From: Clostridia bacterium
GTDB lineage: Bacteria > Bacillota > Clostridia > Saccharofermentanales > Saccharofermentanaceae
Direction of reading: 5' to 3'
Assembly: GCA_024403775.1 (NCBI GenBank)
Contig: JAKSRE010000022.1
Span: 1 to 44,512 of the forward strand
DNA: 44,512 bases
Position numbers and translations under genes: made by a program. Of this stretch, positions 39,795-44,512 are shown piece by piece. Within the stretch, counting starts at the first letter, position 1. Every line of letters starts with the position of its first letter. The notes under the pieces are model-generated. The model ran no database searches, was not told where the DNA came from, and saw nothing but the letters and a program-made list of their open reading frames with translations.

Positions 39795-42369
39795 ATTAAA
39801 AATGCTGTATTGTAGAATCTATCAGCTGGCCTTTCGAGTAGCTCTGCCTATTCTCCCTTATAGAGAACCAGAAATACTGAACAGTATGAATGAACTGGTT
39901 CCTTTGTTCGAGAAGTTAAATAAGAAATCAGTTTTACTGGTGACAGACTCTTTCCTTAGAGAATCTGGTGCCACAAAACCGCTTGAGGATATTTTGCAGA
40001 ATGCCAATATCAAGTTCGCTGTTTATGATAAGACAAAGGCAAACCCAACTGTTCATAATGTTGAAGAGGCAAGAGAACTCTATATAAAGGAAAAATGTGA
40101 CTGCCTTATTGCTTTTGGTGGTGGTTCATCTATGGACTGCGCTAAGGGTGTTGGTGCAAGAATTGCATATCCTAATAAATCAATGAATCAGCTTAAGGGA
40201 CTTCTTAAAGTTCTTAGAAAGATTCCTACATTAATTGCTATTCCTACAACAGCAGGTACAGGCAGTGAAGTAACACTTGCGGCTGTTATTACAGATAGCG
40301 AGAAGAAGCATAAGTGTCCAATGAACAGTTTTACACTTATCCCTTCTTATGCTGTTCTTGATCCATCAGTTACATATACTCTTCCACCTTCACTTACAGC
40401 AACAACAGGAATGGATGCTTTAACACATGCGGTTGAGGCTTACATTGGCCGATCAACTACAAAAGAGACACGTCACATGGCAGAAGAAGCAGTACGTCTG
40501 ATTTTCGCCAATATTGAGGATGCCCATAAGGACGGAATGAATAAAACAGCACGTAAAAATATGCTTCAGGCTGCTTATAATGCAGGAATTGCATTCTCAA
40601 AGTCTTATGTTGGTTATATACATGCTGTGGCTCATTCTCTTGGCGGAGAATACAATATTCCACACGGTCTTGCAAATTCAGTAATTATGCCAATCGTTCT
40701 TGATGAATACGGTGCTACTGCATATAAAAAACTTTTCAAACTTGGAAAGGTTGCAGGCGTTTGTACAGACAGTGACAGCGAAGAAATTGGTGCGAAGAAA
40801 TTCATTGCCGCTATTCGTGAGCTTAATAAGAAGATGGGAATTCCAGAGAAATTAAGTGGAATTAAAATGGAAGATGTTCCTAAGATGTCAAAGCATGCGG
40901 ATAAGGAGGCAAATCCACTTTATCCAGTTCCTAAGCTTATGAATGCACAGGAACTCCAAAAGATTTATATGCTGGTCTCCGAAAGTGAAAAAAAAACATC
41001 AATAGATGATATTGTTAAAGGACAGCGTGAGTTTTTTAAAAGTGGAGCTACACTGCCAGTAAGCTACAGAATAGCTATGCTTAAAAGACTCTATGGAGCT
41101 GTAAAAAAATATGAGACTGATATCAACAAGGCTTTGGAAGAGGACTTGGGCAAAAGCGATTTTGAAGGTTTTATGTGCGAAGTAGGACTTGTTTTAAGTG
41201 AGATAAGCTACATGATTCGCCATACAAGAAGATACGCTTCAAAGCACTATGTATATACGCCATTGGCGCAGTTTGCTTCAAGTAGTTATAAGAAGCCATC
41301 ACCTTATGGAAATGTGCTCATAATGAGCCCATGGAACTACCCATTCCTTCTTACAATTGATCCGCTTGCTGATGCCATTGCTGCTGGTAATACCGCAGTA
41401 ATTAAGCCAAGTGCTTATTCACCTGCAACAAGTAAGATAATTGAGAAAATAATTGAGGAATGTTTCCCACAGGAATATGTTGCTGTTGTGTCAGGTGGAA
41501 GAAAAGAGAATTCTGCACTTCTTGACCAGAAGTTTGATTTTGTATTCTTTACTGGAAGCCAGAATGTAGGACGAGAAGTATTAAGACATACAGCAGAGAC
41601 ACTTACACCTGCAGTATTGGAGCTTGGGGGAAAGAGTCCATGTATTGTTGACAGTTCAGCAAAACTTAAACTTGCAGCTAAGCGTATTGTTTTTGGAAAA
41701 TATCTTAACTGTGGCCAGACCTGTGTAGCACCAGATTATGTCTTGTGTGAGAGCTCAGTAAAGGATAAACTTATTGAGGAAGTTGTTAATCAGATTAAAG
41801 CACAGTATGGCGACAAGCCACTTGAGAATAAGGATTATGGTAAGATAGTAAATCAGAAGCATTTCGATCGTCTCTGTCGTCTCATTGATGAGAAGAAGCT
41901 TGTTCTTGGAGGTAATACTTCACCAGATACATTAAGAATTGCTCCAACAGTAATGAAGGATATTACCTGGGATGATGCTGTAATGCAGGAAGAGATTTTT
42001 GGACCAATCATGCCAATTCTCACTTTCGATAACTGGGAAGATATATTTACTATGTTAGCTGATAAGCAAAAGCCACTGGCACTTTATCTCTTCTCTGAGA
42101 ACAGAGCACATATACGCGAAGTTACAGAGAGATGCTCTTATGGCGGCGGCTGCATTAATGACACAATCATCCACCTTGCTACAAGTGAGATGGGATTTGG
42201 CGGCGTTGGTGAGAGTGGTATGGGTGCATATCATGGTAAGGAAGGTTTTGAGGTGTTCTCACATTCAAAGAGCATCGTTGATAAGAAGACCTGGATGGAT
42301 CTTCCAATGAGATATCAGCCATATAATCGAAGTGTTTACGGAAAACTCTTGCATATGTTCCTGAAATAA
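39787..42369 (+). CDS. Iron-type alcohol dehydrogenase-aldehyde dehydrogenase fusion (ADH first)
   Basis: 860 residues. Residues 1-395 are an iron-dependent (type III) alcohol dehydrogenase: FGGGSSMDCAK (111-120), with metal ligands Asp210, His214, His279 and His293. Residues 405-860 are an aldehyde dehydrogenase of the class-3-like, non-acylating kind: MSPWNYP (513-519), FTGS, Glu612 in LELGGKSP and catalytic Cys646 in NCGQTC. AdhE has the opposite order (ALDH-ADH) and an acylating ALDH. The tandem sites could interconvert alcohol, aldehyde and acid, or dismute an aldehyde with NAD cycling. It overlaps the MarR gene; GGAGGGA lies about twelve bases before the ATG at 39787. Confidence 0.92.
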   Translation: MNKLKMLYCRIYQLAFRVALPILPYREPEILNSMNELVPLFEKLNKKSVLLVTDSFLRESGATKPLEDILQNANIKFAVYDKTKANPTVHNVEEARELYIKEKCDCLIAFGGGSSMDCAKGVGARIAYPNKSMNQLKGLLKVLRKIPTLIAIPTTAGTGSEVTLAAVITDSEKKHKCPMNSFTLIPSYAVLDPSVTYTLPPSLTATTGMDALTHAVEAYIGRSTTKETRHMAEEAVRLIFANIEDAHKDGMNKTARKNMLQAAYNAGIAFSKSYVGYIHAVAHSLGGEYNIPHGLANSVIMPIVLDEYGATAYKKLFKLGKVAGVCTDSDSEEIGAKKFIAAIRELNKKMGIPEKLSGIKMEDVPKMSKHADKEANPLYPVPKLMNAQELQKIYMLVSESEKKTSIDDIVKGQREFFKSGATLPVSYRIAMLKRLYGAVKKYETDINKALEEDLGKSDFEGFMCEVGLVLSEISYMIRHTRRYASKHYVYTPLAQFASSSYKKPSPYGNVLIMSPWNYPFLLTIDPLADAIAAGNTAVIKPSAYSPATSKIIEKIIEECFPQEYVAVVSGGRKENSALLDQKFDFVFFTGSQNVGREVLRHTAETLTPAVLELGGKSPCIVDSSAKLKLAAKRIVFGKYLNCGQTCVAPDYVLCESSVKDKLIEEVVNQIKAQYGDKPLENKDYGKIVNQKHFDRLCRLIDEKKLVLGGNTSPDTLRIAPTVMKDITWDDAVMQEEIFGPIMPILTFDNWEDIFTMLADKQKPLALYLFSENRAHIREVTERCSYGGGCINDTIIHLATSEMGFGGVGESGMGAYHGKEGFEVFSHSKSIVDKKTWMDLPMRYQPYNRSVYGKLLHMFLK

Positions 42370-42409
42370 GGATTAATATATATAAATGAATTGACTCGGA
42401 GGAATGAAC

Positions 42410-43015
42410 ATGGATATTGTTTGTCTTGACATGGAAGGTGTACTTGTACCAGAGATTTGGATTGCTTTTGCAGAGGCTTCAGGGATTCCTGAACTTAAAA
42501 GAACTACAAGAGAAGAACCTGATTATGACAAATTAATGAAATGGAGAATTGGTATTCTTAAGGAGCATGGTCTTGGTCTTAAGGAGATTCAGGATACGAT
42601 TGCCAAGATAGATCCGCTTCCAGGTGCTAAGGAGTTCCTCGATGAGTTAAGAAAGGATGCTCAGGTTATCATCTTGAGTGATACTTTTACACAGTTTGCC
42701 ATGCCACTTATGGCAAAGCTTAACTATCCTTCTCTTTTCTGCAATGAATTAGAAGTTGCTGATAACGGAGAAATCACAGGATTTAAGATGAGATGTGAGG
42801 CTTCAAAACTTACAACAGTTAAGGCTTTGCAGTCTTGTGGTTTTGATACTATTGCTGCAGGTGACAGCTATAATGACCTCGGCATGATTAAGGCGAGCAG
42901 AACAGGATTTTTGTTTAGAACTACAGAGCAGATTAAGAACGATAATCCTGATATTCCAGCATTTGATGAATATGATGATTTCCTTGCTGCTATTAAGGGT
43001 GCACTTAAGGCATAA
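42410..43015 (+). CDS. thrH: ThrH-like HAD phosphatase/phosphotransferase
   Basis: A 201-residue HAD-superfamily protein. It starts MDIVCLDMEGVLVPEIW, as in ThrH, whose first motif is DxE rather than DxD. ILSDTF provides motif II and AAGDSYNDLGM motif IV. Characterised ThrH has phosphoserine phosphatase and phosphoserine:homoserine phosphotransferase activity. ATG at 42410 is preferred to the one at 42404 because CGGAGG lies seven bases before it and it matches the ThrH N-terminus. It lies 40 bases after the dehydrogenase fusion. Phosphoserine could also be a substrate of the CobD-like enzyme at 7383, a loose link only. Confidence 0.88.
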   Translation: MDIVCLDMEGVLVPEIWIAFAEASGIPELKRTTREEPDYDKLMKWRIGILKEHGLGLKEIQDTIAKIDPLPGAKEFLDELRKDAQVIILSDTFTQFAMPLMAKLNYPSLFCNELEVADNGEITGFKMRCEASKLTTVKALQSCGFDTIAAGDSYNDLGMIKASRTGFLFRTTEQIKNDNPDIPAFDEYDDFLAAIKGALKA

Positions 43016-43039
43016 CAGATAATAGCCGGAGGATATACC

Positions 43040-44323
43040 ATGGGCCATTTGACCTCAAAAGACGCATATAAAACATTAGATGACAGACTTAATCTGTTCC
43101 CACAGGGAGCACCGCCATCTGACAGTTTGTTTCAGATTCTTCAGGTTCTATTTACCGAGAAAGAAGCGCAAATGGTATCCAAGCTTCCAATTCGTCCTTT
43201 TACGATTGCCAAAGCTTCCAAGATTTGGGGAATGTCTCAGCTTGAGACTGAGAAGTTTCTGGATAGTCTTTGTGATAAGGCTCTTTTGGTCGACAGCCTG
43301 CATAATGGGGTGCGTAAATTTGTCCTTCCACCTCCGATGATTGGCTTTTTTGAATTTTCTTTGATGCGTACTCGTGGTGATATTGATCAAAAGCTTCTTA
43401 GCGAGTTATATCACCAGTATATAAATGTTGAGGAGGACTTTATTAAGTCCCTTTTCGACGGGCTTGAGACTCCTCTTGGAAGAGTTCTGGTTCAGGAGCC
43501 AGTGCTTCTCTCTGAGCATGCCAATCACATTCTTGACTATGAGAGAGCAACCTATCTTATTGATAAAGCAGAATATGTTGGCGTTGGTACCTGTTACTGC
43601 CGCCATAAAAATCTCCATCTTGAAATTGAATGTAAGATACATGCCCCACTTGAGACCTGTATGTCTTTGGGCAATGTTGCAAGATCTCTTGCAGAGCATG
43701 GCGGATATACCCGTCTTATCTCCAAGGAAGAGGCAAAAGATATCCTCACTATGTGCTATGAGAGTAATCTTGTTCAGATGGCAGAGAATGTTCGTAATGA
43801 TCCTGCCTTTATCTGTAACTGCTGTGGCTGCTGCTGCGAGGCATTAGGTGCAGCAAAGAAGTTTGCGCCTTCACAGCCAATTGCAACTTCCAATTATATT
43901 CCGAAAGTCTCAGCTGAAGCGTGTGTAGGCTGCGGAAAATGTGCAAAGGTATGTCCAATGGATGCAATCTCCATGGTATCAGATGAGCATGGTGTAAAAA
44001 AGCCAGTTATAGACGAGTCCATCTGTCTTGGCTGTGGCGTTTGTGCGCGTAACTGTCCTAAGAAGGTAATGATTCTTAACCGTCGTCCAGTTCAGGTAAT
44101 TACACCAGTTGATACAACACATAAATTTGTCCTTCAGGCAATTGAGACAGGAACCTTACAGAATCTGATTTTTGATAATCAGGCATTCTCTAATCACCGT
44201 GCATTAGCGCAGGTTCTTGGTGTTATTTTAAAACTGCCACCACTAAAGCAGGCTATGGCAAGTAAGCAGTTTAAATCAGTATATCTTGATAAGCTTCTTA
44301 GCATGCAGTATAAGAAAAAGTGA
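43040..44323 (+). CDS. Ferredoxin-type 4Fe-4S protein
   Basis: 427 residues. Two ferredoxin motifs, CVGCGKCAKVCP and CLGCGVCARNCP (about residues 295-345), bind two [4Fe-4S] clusters. Upstream cysteine groups (GTCYCRH, then CNCCGCCCEA near residue 265) may bind another cluster. The N-terminal ~150 residues are helical and may hold a winged-helix-like region (FTIAKASKIWGMSQLETEKFL). It has no signal and no membrane segments. Its position after the dehydrogenase fusion and ThrH suggests an electron-transfer or redox-sensor role, but no partner is evident. GGAGG precedes the ATG. Confidence 0.85.
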   Translation: MGHLTSKDAYKTLDDRLNLFPQGAPPSDSLFQILQVLFTEKEAQMVSKLPIRPFTIAKASKIWGMSQLETEKFLDSLCDKALLVDSLHNGVRKFVLPPPMIGFFEFSLMRTRGDIDQKLLSELYHQYINVEEDFIKSLFDGLETPLGRVLVQEPVLLSEHANHILDYERATYLIDKAEYVGVGTCYCRHKNLHLEIECKIHAPLETCMSLGNVARSLAEHGGYTRLISKEEAKDILTMCYESNLVQMAENVRNDPAFICNCCGCCCEALGAAKKFAPSQPIATSNYIPKVSAEACVGCGKCAKVCPMDAISMVSDEHGVKKPVIDESICLGCGVCARNCPKKVMILNRRPVQVITPVDTTHKFVLQAIETGTLQNLIFDNQAFSNHRALAQVLGVILKLPPLKQAMASKQFKSVYLDKLLSMQYKKK

Positions 44324-44399
44324 TTTAAATCTTCAGTCAATGTTTTGCGATTTTTGATGTAAGAGAATATCTTAAAGATTTATTCCAACAACTATTAGA
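44324..44399. other. Short AT-rich spacer
   Basis: After the iron-sulfur gene's stop there are 76 bases without gene or clear terminator; runs of T occur but no strong stem. Confidence 0.5.
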
Positions 44400-44512
44400 G
44401 GAGTTTACTTCCAAGTCCACAAACCCCCTCCACAAGATTGTGGACTTTTAAGCCTGATTTTGTGGAGTTTACTTCCAAGTCCACAAAACCCCTCCACAAG
44501 ATTGTGGACTTT
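44400..44512. repeat. 64-bp tandem repeat with competing hairpins, cut by the window end
   Basis: GGAGTTTACTTCC starts at 44400 and again at 44464, a period of 64. The copies match over 49 bases with one substitution, and the second is cut by the window end. Each unit has AAGTCCACAA and TTGTGGACTT as perfect 10-bp arms. A CTCCACAA between them can also pair with the same TTGTGGA, or with the TTGTGGAG that begins the next unit. Confidence 0.85.

Noticed and set aside
39787..42369. Standard AdhE
   Set aside because: The domain order is reversed and the ALDH half is of the non-acylating type.
44400..44512. Possible CRISPR array
   Set aside because: The whole 64-bp unit is repeated, including what would be spacers, so there are no unique spacers; no cas genes are present.

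Overview
The window reads as low-GC Firmicutes DNA, most likely a Lachnospiraceae member close to Butyrivibrio or Pseudobutyrivibrio. This is inferred from AT-rich coding, strong GGAGG-type ribosome sites, tightly packed co-directional operons and gene types common in that family. Nearly everything lies on the + strand; the one clear - strand gene is an HD-GYP protein. Both edges look like natural assembly break points. The first ~50 bases are unusually GC-rich and carry an in-frame stop in front of a LicD-like gene tail. The last ~113 bases are a 64-bp tandem repeat that runs off the end.

Layout: (1) 40-294, end of a LicD-family gene and its terminator. (2) 683-6031, a six-gene MoxR / DUF58 / membrane protein / vWA / vWA / TPR operon of the Bat type, then a secreted SH3-NlpC/P60 hydrolase (6105-7361). 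(3) 7383-27450, a cell-surface polysaccharide locus. It holds a cytidylyltransferase fused to a CobD-like PLP enzyme, a CDP-glycerol-type polymerase/transferase, an IspD/TarI-like cytidylyltransferase with an SDR epimerase, three glycosyltransferases, a GT-C-like membrane protein, FdtA/FdtB-type 3-amino-sugar enzymes, two acyltransferases, a Wzx flippase, RmlA/B/D/C and a large membrane protein with a DUF4214 tail. Together these should make a polymer with dTDP-rhamnose, a dTDP-3-amino-3,6-dideoxyhexose and CDP-activated phospho-substituents. (4) 27479-28965, fchA-folD. The FolD lacks the usual cyclohydrolase lysine and glutamine, so FchA probably supplies that step. (5) 29107-31017, a sensor-GGDEF protein.

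(6) 31023-36770, an RlmD/TrmA-type RNA methyltransferase translationally coupled to a DUF1016 (YhcG-like) PDDEXK nuclease, followed by a 983-residue TOTE-type primase/helicase/PLD protein, then a fragment resembling the C-terminal tail of Lachnospiraceae RlmD paralogues. I read this as a defence or mobile-element conflict island beside RNA methyltransferase genes, and it is the best candidate for a poorly described system here. (7) 36770-38834, the - strand HD-GYP gene bracketed by two copies of a 36-bp palindromic repeat, with a consensus promoter overlapped by a 21-bp palindrome. (8) 38912-39256, a decayed mobile-element-type fragment.

(9) 39253-44323, a MarR regulator with its own palindromic operator, an unusual alcohol dehydrogenase-aldehyde dehydrogenase fusion in the reverse order to AdhE, a ThrH-like phosphatase and an iron-sulfur protein. 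I saw no rRNA, tRNA, CRISPR array or intact transposase. All family calls come from reading motifs by eye; no database search was run.
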